Under the pieces are notes generated by a model. That model was given only the letters and a program-made list of their open reading frames with translations, made no database searches and was not told the DNA's origin. Of a stretch of DNA of 6,116 bases, positions 1-6,116 are shown one piece after another (the first letter of the stretch is position 1; every line of letters starts with the position of its first letter). The DNA is taken from NCBI GenBank assembly GCA_946479055.1, contig CAMLEX010000322.1, positions 1-6,116 on the forward strand. The letters run 5' to 3'. This DNA is from an uncultured Bacteroidota bacterium (lineage in GTDB: Bacteria; Bacteroidota; Bacteroidia; Chitinophagales; Chitinophagaceae). The translations under genes and the position numbers were made by a program.

Positions 1-3000
1 CCATTGTTTGCGGATCATTTTTTAAAATAGCGGCTACATCAAAACCATTCATCTCGGGCATCATTACATCCAGTATCACCAGATCGGGACGATGGTTGCG
101 GATACTGGCCAGCGCCTCTTTCCCATTTGCAGCTTCTTCAATTATATATCCTGCATCACCTAACTCCTGGTTGAGTAAAGAACGGATGGAATCATCATCG
201 TCTACAACAAGTATGGTTGCATGATTGCCATTTAGGTTGAATTTGGATTGAGCCATTTGCTCTTTCAGCTGCTTTACCAAATCATTCAGGTGTATGGGTT
301 TGGATGCATCTGTTTTTTGAATGGGCAAAGCAAAAAAGAAGGTGCTGCCTTTTCCTGGTTCACTCTCCAGCCAGATACGGCCACCATGATGTTCAACAAT
401 TTCTTTACAGATGGGCAGACCCAAGCCGGTTCCTTTTGGTTTATCAGTAAGTGTATCACCTACTACCTGTTTGAATTGCTCAAATACAGCCTCATGATCC
501 TGCGGAGCAATACCAATTCCGGTATCTTCTATGCCAACCACTATTTCATCTTTTTGCTGTTGGGCCCGGCAAATAACTTTTCCTGACGGAGTAAATTTCA
601 CCGCATTGGAAATGAGATTTACGACCACCTGGATGAGTTTATCACGATCTCCGCTGATCAACGGCAGAACCGGATCGATATATTTTTCGAGGATAAGATT
701 CTTTTGTTCAAAAAGTGATGTGGTGGCTGCAATAGCTCTTTCGATTATTTCCTGTATGGATACACTTTCCAGGTTCCACTCCATTTTGCCAGCTTCAATC
801 TTAGCAAGATCAAGCACTTCATTGATAAGATTGGTCAATCGTTCTCCTTCAGAAATAACAACGTTGAGATTTTCGGAAATCTGTTGAATTGTTTTTCCGG
901 TTTTGGCATCGGATTGATTGGTAGCAGGAAAAATTTTCTCCTCTAGTCTTTTTTTAATGATTTTGGCAAAGCCCAATACAGAAGTAAGTGGTGTCCTTAA
1001 CTCATGGCTGACAGTGGAGAGAAAAGAACTCTTGGCCTGGTTTGCTTTTTCAGCTATTTTACTGGCATCTTCCGCCTGTTGCCTCGCCATGCTTACTTCT
1101 TCAAACAATTGTGCTTTTCGTAAAGCCACACCAACCGAAGCAGCAATAGTAGATAAGAGACGTTCATCATTTTCATTAAAACGATTTTCACTTTCAGTAC
1201 TCTGCACACTTAATACACCTATTATCTCATCTCCTACTGGAATGGGCACACCGAGATAAGATGCTGCAGGAATGCCTACACGGGAAACGCCTAATTCTTC
1301 TGCTTTAGCTGTTACCTGCTTATTGATGAGAAGCGGCTCTCCGGATAACAAAATTTTTGAAGTCAATCCTTCACCTAATTGCATCGGCTGCATATTATCT
1401 CCATACTGGTAAGGGAAGCTGATGATCTGTGTTTTTTGATTTAATAAGGCCAGGTAAACAATATTGGCCTTAAATAAATTTTTCATCTGGTCTCCAACCA
1501 GTTTGATCAGTTCTTCAGGATTTAATTGAGAGGTAAGGGCCTGGCTGATATTATTAACCGTACCTAATTCTGATGCTCTTTGTTTGGCCTCGGATAGCAA
1601 CCGGGTTGTTTCATCAAACAGCCTTGCATTTTCAAGGGCAACACCCATGCTGTTTGTAAGCGTAGAGAGCAATCGTAGATCGGCGTCCGTAAATGCATGT
1701 TCTTTGTCAACATTTTGGAGACTAACAGAACCTCTGACCTGATCTCCGACTATCATTGGAACAAAAACAGCTGATTTTGGAGGCTGGCCCATGCTTACAC
1801 CACTTCCGCCAAATTTTTTGGCTGTTTCAACATAGTTTTCATTAATAAGAATAGGTTTATGTGTTTGAATCAACTGTTTGTTGGCCCAGATCAAAGGCCT
1901 TGGATCACTGTATTGGCGTTGCCCTTTTTCAATAGCATATCGCCATATTTCTAGACCCGCTTCATGATCAAATGTTCTGATCAATACAGTTTGCGTATCG
2001 AATAATTCGCAGAGTTTTTCGCCAACCAATTCATAGATGGCTTTTGACTTAAATTCTTTTACCAGGCCTTCCTGTACATTGTTGATGACAGCCAGCTCAG
2101 CTTTTCTTTGTTCAGTTTCTTTTAAAAGCCGGGTCGTTTCATCAAAGAGCCGGGCATTTTCAAGTGCCACACTCATACTGTTGGCTAATGTTTCTAAAAG
2201 ACGTACGTCGGATTCGCTGAAAGCATTTTCTTTATCTACATTTTGAAGACTGACATAACTCTTGACTTTGTCTCCTATAATAAGGGGTACAAATAATAAC
2301 GATTTAGGATATTCCGTTCCCGGAAGAACATTCATACCAAATTTGGCGGCAGCATCGTTAAAGTCTTTATTGATAAGTATTTTTTCCCGGGTTTCAATCA
2401 TGTGTTGCCGCAACTTATCATATGGCCTGGGTGTCAAATAAAACCGTTCTCCTTTTTCAATGACATAATTGAAATGTTCAGTTTTTGTTTCCTGGTCTAA
2501 TGTGGCAATGATCATTGCCTGTGCATTGAATACATCAATTATGCGATCCCCGACAAGATCATATATAGCCTGCATATCAAGTTCCTTTGCAAGCCCTTCC
2601 TGTACACTATTTATTACTGAAAGTTCAGCAGTTCTTTGTTCGGTTTCTTTAAGCAAGTGAGTAGTTTCATCAAAAAGTCTTGCACTCTTTAATGCTACGC
2701 TCATACTATTTACCAATGTAGAAAGCAGGCTTACATCCGAATCAGGGAAAGCATTCTCCTGGTCCAGGTTTTGCAAACTGATCACTCCTGTTACTTCACC
2801 AGCCGCAATCATTGGTACCAATACAAGCGATTTTGCAGCCTGGCCTACTACAACCGTATTATCATATTTGATCCGGTTTTCTTCTACATCCTTATTTATT
2901 ACCAGCAGTTGAGCTGTAGTAATTACATGTTTTCTAAAACCCTTTGGCTCCCGCGGCCCCAGTAATGTTCTGTCTCCTTTCTCAAATGCATATTGGTCTT

Positions 3001-6000
3001 CGATAAGATTTTTAGCAGGGTCGTAGGTTACGATATCAATAACCTGGGCATTAAAGATCTCACGGATCTTTTCACCTACCAGTTCATAGATTCCCTGCAT
3101 ATCCATTTTTGCCACCAGGTTTTCCTGCACACTGTTGATAACAGCCAGTTCGGCATTGCGTTGTTCAGTTTCTTTAAGCAAACGGGTGGTTTCATCAAAG
3201 AGGCGGGCACTTTCCAACGCCACACTCATGCTATTAGCTAATGTGGTAAGCAGGCTAACATCTGACTCGGTGAAAGCATGTTCTTTATCAATATTCTGAA
3301 GACTGATAATCCCTTTTACCTCTCCACCCGCCATCATCGGCACAAACACAATTGATTTTGGAAAATCTCCAACCACTACAGGGTTATCATATTCTTTGGA
3401 ATGTTGCAACACGTTTTCATTTAAGAAAAGTGTCTGTTCAGTTTCTAGTACATGTTTTCTAAAACCGTTTGGCTCACGTGGGCCAAGGAGGGTTCTGTCG
3501 CCTTTTTCAAAGGAGTATTTATCTTCAATCAGGCTTGCTTTACGGTCGTAAGTAACAATATCAATAACCTGCGCATCAAAGATCTCACGGATTTTTTCAC
3601 CAACAAGATTATAAATTCCTTGTATATCCATTTCTCTCACCAGTCCATCCTGTACACTATTGATAACAGCCAGTTCAGCATTGCGTTGTTCAGTTTCTTT
3701 TAGCAGCCTTGTGGTTTCGTCAAAGAGCCGTGCACTTTCCAATGCCACACTCATACTGTTAGCTAATGTAGTAAGCAGGCTAATATCCGAATTAGAAAAA
3801 GCCTGTTCATGATCCAGGTTCTGCAGGCTGATAATTGCTTTTACTTCATTACCTGCAATCATGGGAACATACATTTGAGATTTTGGCATATCACCAATGA
3901 GGATCTCATTGTCAAAATCACGGGTTGCCTGTTCTACATTTTCATTATGTACCAGCAATTGCCTGGTCTGAATAACGTGTTTTCTGAAACCATTTGGTGG
4001 TCGTGGACCGAGCAATGTTCTGTCGCCTTTTTCATAAGCATACCGGTCTTCGATAAGGTTGGCGTTTTTATCATAAGTGACTATGTCAATAACCTGGGCA
4101 TCAAAAATTTCCCGGATCTTTTCACCTACCAATTCATAGATCCCTTGTATATCCATTTTTGCTACAAGGCTTTCCTGCACACTATTGATAACAGCCAGCT
4201 CAGCATTGCGTTGTTTAGTTTCTTTTAGCAGGCGGTTGGTTTCATCAAAACGACGGGCACTTTCCAATGCTACACTCATGCTGTTAGATAAAGTTGTAAG
4301 CAGGCTTACATCAGAATCAGAAAAGGCATGTTCTTTATCAAGATCCTGTAAACTGATAATGCCTTTTACCTCTCCTCCTGAGATCAAGGGTACAAAAAGT
4401 ACGGATTTTGATTCTTCACCCACCAACACTTTATTATCAAATTCCTTCATTCTTTCTTGTATACCATGATTGATTACCTGTACCTGGCGTGTTTCTATTA
4501 CGTATTTTCTAAAACCTTGTGGTGGCCGCGGTCCCAGTAACGTGCGGTCTCCTTTTTCATAAGCATAGCGGTCTTCCAATAAATTTGTTTTCGGATCATA
4601 AGTAACAATATCAATGACCTGGGCATTAAAAATTTCACGGATCTTTTCTCCCACCATATCATAGATGGCCTGCATATCCATTTCTCTTACAAGGCTATCC
4701 TGTACACTGTTTATCACTGCCAGTTCTTCCACCCGATGTCTTAATTCTGACGTTCTGTGTGAAACTGTTTTTTCCAATTCACGATGTTTTTCATGCAATT
4801 GATGTGTACGATAACGGACAATGAAATAGATCAATGTTAAACCAGCCAATGCATACAATGTATAAGCCCACCAGCTTGCATACCAGGGTGGCTTTATAGA
4901 AAAAGAATACACAGTTTCCTCGCTCAGTTTCTGATAAACATTTTTTGCCCGTACATGAAAATGATATTTGCCTGCAGGGAGATTAGTATATTCTTTATAA
5001 TAATTATTATCAAATCCTGACCATGTTTCTTCAAATCCTTCCAGCCATGTTTGATAAAGTGTTTTATCTTCCTGTTCAAAGAAAGGAGCGGCATATTCAA
5101 ACCGGAGTGTATTGTTATTAAAAGAAAGAGAGGTATTTTTTTTACCTGCTCCTGTATTTAAAATGTCCTTGCCGGCAGTAATATGTCTCAGTATGGTTTT
5201 AAAAGCCTGATCATAATTTTTTTCCAGGTTTTCATCGTATCGTACCAGCCCGTCGGTAGTGCAGATCCATACTATACCATTGGGTTCCGGATGAAATTTA
5301 CCAAAAGTGCGTTCTGCAATAGGCAGTAAAGCTGTTTTATCAAGTCTGTATTTTCCATTTGGCTGGGGAATGGCCAAAACCGTTTCTTTACCGAAGCGTA
5401 TCCAAACCCTGCCGGCATAATCTTCTATCATATCAAATTCACTGGCTCCGCCGCCATTTCCAAAATGACCAAATGTAGTATCGGGGATAAAGCGCTTTTG
5501 TTTTTCATCAAATTTGTAAAGAGACGAATCACCTACAAACCAGGTTTCTCCTTTTATAAAATAAACGGCTCCCAACGAGTTTTTTAATCCCTGTGCCGCC
5601 CCAAATTTTTCATATCGGAACTGATGAATATCAGGTTCGCCGTTTTCCTTAAAAGCAGGTGTCATGCGATACACTGAGCCACTTTGAGTACCGGCCCATA
5701 TGGTTCCATCCTTATTTTCTGAAAAAGTCCAGAATTGATCATCCAGGTTGGGTATATGTCCTTTAAACTCCCAGGTTTGCGAAATTTTATTTCTATAAAA
5801 AACAGCTACACCAAACGTAGCACCACCCAGCAGTATATCAGGATATTTTTTTGAAATATATAAACCGGATAACTGGAGATCGCCGCCTATTGAAGCACGG
5901 ATAAGGGAGGTCTTATTATTTTTTATGAAAAAAAGTCCGTCATTGGGAACTAATAATGTATTGCCATCTTTAAGCAGGCTGAAAGTTTGATTGGGTGGTA

Positions 6001-6116
6001 TCCCATTTACCGGGTCAAAACGACTGGTTTGACTATTAAACTTCATCAAACCGTTGGTGGTACCGAGATATAATTTCCCCTCGAATCTATTAATACTAAG
6101 AGTTGCCGTATTAATG
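1..6116 (-). CDS. Giant HTCS-like hybrid sensor histidine kinase with seven tandem GAF domains (partial at both ends)
   Basis: One open frame of 2038 codons covers the window, lacking both start and stop. Visible order: seven propeller blade motifs (1-315), Y_Y_Y (329-407), transmembrane helix (415-433), coiled coil, seven GAF domains (464-1671), HisKA with SHELRTPL (His1704), HATPase_c with NLISNAVKFT, DTGIGI and GTGLGL, then a receiver with DDDD at 1972-1975 and phosphoacceptor Asp2016. By family knowledge such a protein sits in the inner membrane, senses through its propeller outside the cytoplasm, autophosphorylates on His and passes phosphate to its own receiver Asp. All key kinase residues are present, so it should be active. 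HTCS proteins often carry two seven-bladed propellers, so roughly 300 or more residues plus a signal peptide may lie beyond base 6116. Beyond base 1 the receiver must finish, and an AraC-type DNA-binding domain could follow, but neither is visible. A string of seven GAFs is not part of the classical HTCS layout. The ligand and target genes are unknown. Confidence 0.96.
2..220 (-). other. Receiver (REC) domain, cut by the window edge
   Basis: Residues 1966-2038, about 73 of the usual 115. It starts ATILVVDDDDSIRSLL with the acidic pocket at 1972-1975. The phosphoacceptor is Asp2016 (codon 68-70) in LVILDVMMPEMNGFD. The conserved Thr or Ser of strand 4 and the Lys of strand 5 would fall left of base 1. 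As a C-terminal receiver on a hybrid kinase it should take phosphate from His1704. Whether it is the end of the protein, passes phosphate to a separate Hpt protein, or is followed by an HTH output domain as in classical HTCS cannot be seen. Confidence 0.95.
320..667 (-). other. HATPase_c catalytic domain
   Basis: Residues 1817-1932 bind ATP and phosphorylate His1704. Visible boxes: N box DKLIQVVVNLISNAVKFT with Asn1833 and Asn1837 (one of which should hold the magnesium), G1 box EDTGIGI with Asp1864 for adenine contact, F box VFEQFKQV, and G2 box KGTGLGLPICKEIVEHHGG at about 1894-1912. It closes with GKGSTFFFALPI. Everything needed for catalysis is intact. A linker of about 33 residues with a short amphipathic part (DLVKQLKEQMAQ) joins it to the receiver. 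Confidence 0.97.
785..1102 (-). other. Signalling helix and HisKA phosphoacceptor domain
   Basis: Residues 1672-1693 are a charged helix (SMARQQAEDASKIAEKANQ) leading into HisKA at 1694-1777. The H box is FLSTVSHELRTPLTSVLGFA; His1704 (codon 1004-1006) is the predicted autophosphorylation site, followed by Glu1705 and Thr1708, the E-x-x-T pattern tied to kinase and phosphatase activity. The second helix ends EGERLTNLINEVLDLAKIEAGK. From the H box Ser to the final Lys is 75 residues; by family knowledge about 60 is common. The extra length sits between the two helices (KRLEEKIFPATNQSDAKTG) and would lengthen the helical hairpin or its loop. Confidence 0.95.
1103..1570 (-). other. GAF domain 7, different subclass, next to the kinase
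   Basis: Residues 1516-1671. It opens with ELGTVNNISQALTSQLNPEEL, one residue longer than the other units at this point, and lacks the EKGxR...PR signature. It has the more common GAF features YGDNMQPMQLGEGLTSK, GEPLLINK and YLGVPIPVGDEIIGVLSVQS, ending ASVGVALRKAQLFEEV. It is probably the ancestral kinase-linked GAF, with the six upstream units added separately. No Cys is present. The ligand is unknown. Confidence 0.9.
1571..2098 (-). other. GAF domain 6 (with linker), diverged copy
   Basis: Residues 1340-1515. It opens with VINNVQEGLVKEFKSKAIYELVGEKL and has the only Cys of the first six units, in KLCELFD, in the first helix rather than in the loop that binds bilins. The signature is EKGQRQYSDPRP, followed by PILINENYVETAKKFG, QPPKS and FVPMIVGDQVRGSVSLQNVD. 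Units 5 and 6 share INxxxxxxAxKFG in the pocket half, absent from units 1-4, so they form their own subgroup. The linker is TNSMGVALENARLFDETT. Confidence 0.88.
2099..2626 (-). other. GAF domain 5 (with linker), diverged copy
   Basis: Residues 1164-1339, 176 residues. The start VINSVQEGLAKELDMQAIYDLVGD is recognisably the same module, but the core now reads AMIIATLDQETKTEHF and the signature is EKGERFYLTPRP. The pocket half includes ILINKDFNDAAAKFG, PGTEYPKS and FVPLIIGDKVKSYVSLQ. The linker ANSMSVALENARLFDETT is close to the other units. It is clearly homologous to units 1-4 but lost the long conserved run around VIDIVTYD, which fits an older duplicate or a different ligand. Confidence 0.88.
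2627..3151 (-). other. GAF domain 4 (with linker)
   Basis: Residues 989-1163. It opens with VQENLVAKMDMQGIYELV, echoing unit 2, and carries FNAQVIDIVTYD, EKGDRTLLGPREP, then QLLVINKDVEEN, VVVGQAAKS and LVPMIAAGEVTGVISLQ. The linker has drifted slightly (LVNSMSVALKSARLFDETTH). It is the last unit with the exact 525-base length and the first step toward the more diverged units 5 and 6. Confidence 0.91.
3152..3676 (-). other. GAF domain 3 (with linker)
   Basis: Residues 814-988. It opens with VQDGLVREMDIQGIY, echoing unit 1, followed by FDAQVIDIVTYD, EKGDRTLLGPREP, a divergent pocket half (TLFLNENVLQHSKEYD, VVVGDFPKS) and FVPMMAGGEVKGIISLQ. The outgoing linker is identical in protein sequence to that of unit 2. 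No Cys is present. The Pro-Arg-Glu-Pro variant after the EKG signature is shared with unit 4 only; units 1 and 2 have Pro-Arg-Pro-Pro. Confidence 0.92.
3677..4201 (-). other. GAF domain 2 (with linker)
   Basis: Residues 639-813. The opening VQESLVAKMDIQGIYELV matches unit 4 more than its neighbours. It carries EKGDRTLLGPRP, then a divergent middle (QLLVHNENVEQ, FDNEILIGDMPKS) and YVPMIAGNEVKAIISLQ. The linker is LANSMSVALESARLFDETT. No Cys is present. Most differences from unit 3 lie at unit positions 77-140, the half expected to line the GAF pocket, and none lie in the outgoing linker. Confidence 0.92.
4202..4726 (-). other. GAF domain 1 (with linker)
   Basis: Residues 464-638, the GAF nearest the membrane. 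Starting helix VINSVQDSLVREMD, then FNAQVIDIVTYD, the array signature EKGDRTLLGPRP, the strand VLFVPLI and the sheet end GIISLQDLD, closing with the linker helix SNSMSVALESARRFDET. It lacks Cys, so covalent bilin binding of the phytochrome type is unlikely. It differs from units 2 to 4 in having ESKS rather than PKS (or AKS) before the VP strand, and ARRFDETN rather than ARLFDETT in the linker. Its opening segment is closest to unit 3. The ligand is unknown. Confidence 0.9.
4727..4816 (-). other. Membrane-proximal coiled coil
   Basis: Residues 434-463 are highly charged, with hydrophobic residues at heptad-like spacing (HQLHEKHRELEKTV, then SELRHRVEEL), and run straight into the first GAF unit. 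This is the usual signalling helix below the membrane, expected to pair in the dimer and transmit rotation or tilt to the next domain. Its end has the same E-L-A-V-I-N-S-V-Q form that begins each later GAF unit, so it behaves like the linker of a unit zero. Confidence 0.75.
4817..4873 (-). other. Single transmembrane helix
   Basis: Residues 415-433 (starting WWAYTLYALAGL and ending LIYFIV) form a hydrophobic stretch of about 19 residues with aromatic residues at both ends. It is followed at once by the basic RYRTHQ, which fits the positive-inside rule with the C-terminal side in the cytoplasm. It directly follows the Y_Y_Y closing motif PPWY, the standard position in HTCS sensors. It is the only membrane segment I see in the translated frame. 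Confidence 0.9.
4895..5131 (-). other. Y_Y_Y domain
   Basis: Residues 329-407 form the Ig-like Y_Y_Y domain that links regulator propellers to the membrane helix. Visible hallmarks are LRFEYAAPFF, then YQTWLEGFEETWSGF, YKEYTNLPAGKYHFHVRA and a closing YSFSIKPPWY just before the transmembrane segment. These follow the usual order (a strand with FEY, the L-G-W turn, TNLPAGKY, and the final PPWY). Its presence places everything before it outside the cytoplasm. In family structures this domain dimerises and passes a conformational change to the helix below; that role is inferred here. Confidence 0.93.
5171..6115 (-). other. Regulator-type beta-propeller region, seven blade motifs
   Basis: Residues 1-315 hold seven repeats of the two-component regulator propeller pattern, an aromatic or hydrophobic strand followed by a Gly-rich turn: GKLYLGTTNGL (13-23), GNTLLVPNDGL (51-61), DILLGGATFGV (93-103), and motifs centred on Trp140 (IWAGTQSG), Trp192 (TWFVGDSS), Trp238 (VWIRFG) and Trp283 (VWICTTDGL). 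Spacing is about 39 to 52 residues, one blade each, so the window could contain one complete seven-bladed propeller. In HTCS proteins this region is periplasmic and takes part in ligand binding, often of glycan breakdown products; the ligand here cannot be read from sequence. A second propeller may lie upstream of the window. The fourth to seventh blades match the pattern best; the second and third are weaker. Confidence 0.85.

Larger units (their letters stand above)
2627..4726 (-). repeat. Four in-frame tandem repeats of exactly 525 bases (GAF units 1-4)
   Basis: The same codon, Gln in the motif VINSVQ, falls at bases 4700, 4175, 3650, 3125 and 2600, four intervals of exactly 525 bases. Each interval encodes 175 residues: one GAF domain plus its outgoing helical linker. 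Units 2 and 3 differ at about 41 of 175 residues by hand count (about 77% identity), and units 1 and 2 at about 49 (about 72%). The next two intervals are 528 and 531 bases, in the more diverged units 5 and 6. The pattern is that of tandem duplication of a whole GAF-plus-linker module without loss of frame. Confidence 0.95.

Noticed and set aside
248..1259. Plus-strand open frames of about 110 codons over the kinase and receiver region
   Set aside because: They lie opposite the well-supported HisKA/HATPase coding sequence, show no family motif, and their composition (runs of Ser, Phe, Leu) is that of an antisense shadow.
2993..4228. Plus-strand frames at 2993-3241, 3452-3703 and 3809-4228 that resemble each other
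   Set aside because: Their similarity comes from the 525-base repeat on the other strand; each is the antisense of a GAF unit, not a small gene family.
1103..4726. CRISPR-like or satellite repeat
   Set aside because: The period is 525 bases and the repeat is coding throughout with codon-position divergence; there are no short identical repeats separated by unique spacers.
1103..4726. Phytochrome-type bilin-binding or cyclic-nucleotide-binding GAF domains
   Set aside because: There is no Cys in units 1-5 or 7 and the one in unit 6 sits in the first helix; I also find no convincing NKFDE-type motif. The ligand is left open.
2627..4726. Period of 175 residues equals 25 heptads, as if the rod were one continuous coiled coil in register
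   Set aside because: GAF domains are mixed alpha/beta, so a heptad count across the whole unit has no structural meaning; units 5 and 6 also break the number.
4727..4873. Separate gene starting after the transmembrane segment, splitting sensor and kinase
   Set aside because: The frame runs through the membrane helix and coiled coil without a stop, and I see no start with a convincing ribosome or promoter signal there.
1..6116. Frameshifted or decayed pseudogene
   Set aside because: The frame is continuous from base 6115 to base 2, repeat spacings are all multiples of three, and all kinase and receiver residues that can be seen are intact.

Overview
The whole window lies inside one very large gene read on the minus strand. 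I translated the reverse complement from base 6115 down to base 2 in a single frame. It gave 2038 codons with no stop and no sign of a frameshift. Neither the start codon nor the stop codon is in the window, so the protein is longer than 2038 residues. I saw no second gene, RNA gene, mobile element, promoter or terminator. Residue numbers below count from the right edge of the window, with residue 1 at bases 6113-6115.

The protein is a hybrid two-component sensor kinase. Right to left on the map (N to C terminus) it contains: seven blade-like motifs of a regulator-type beta-propeller (residues 1-315); a Y_Y_Y domain (329-407); one transmembrane helix (415-433); a coiled coil (434-463); seven consecutive GAF domains (464-1671); a short signalling helix; a HisKA dimerisation and phosphoacceptor domain with His1704; a HATPase_c domain with N, G1 and G2 boxes; and the first two thirds of a receiver domain with phosphoacceptor Asp2016, cut by the left edge.

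The propeller plus Y_Y_Y plus transmembrane front end is the layout of the hybrid two-component systems (HTCS) of Bacteroidota. Together with the modest GC content this points to a Bacteroidota genome, perhaps of the Chitinophaga group; the genus level is a guess. The inferred signal path starts with an extracytoplasmic ligand on the propeller, crosses the membrane through Y_Y_Y and the helix, runs down a long cytoplasmic rod of GAF domains, and reaches the kinase and then the fused receiver.

The unusual part is the GAF array. Units 1 to 4 have an exact period of 525 bases (175 residues), unit 5 is 176 residues, and the set looks like a recent in-frame tandem expansion. Units 1/3 and 2/4 resemble each other at matching positions, suggesting duplication of a two-GAF block. 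The helical linkers between units are held constant at protein level despite many synonymous changes, while the predicted ligand-pocket half of each GAF has diverged. This looks like a multi-input cytoplasmic sensor rod whose ligands cannot be named from sequence alone.
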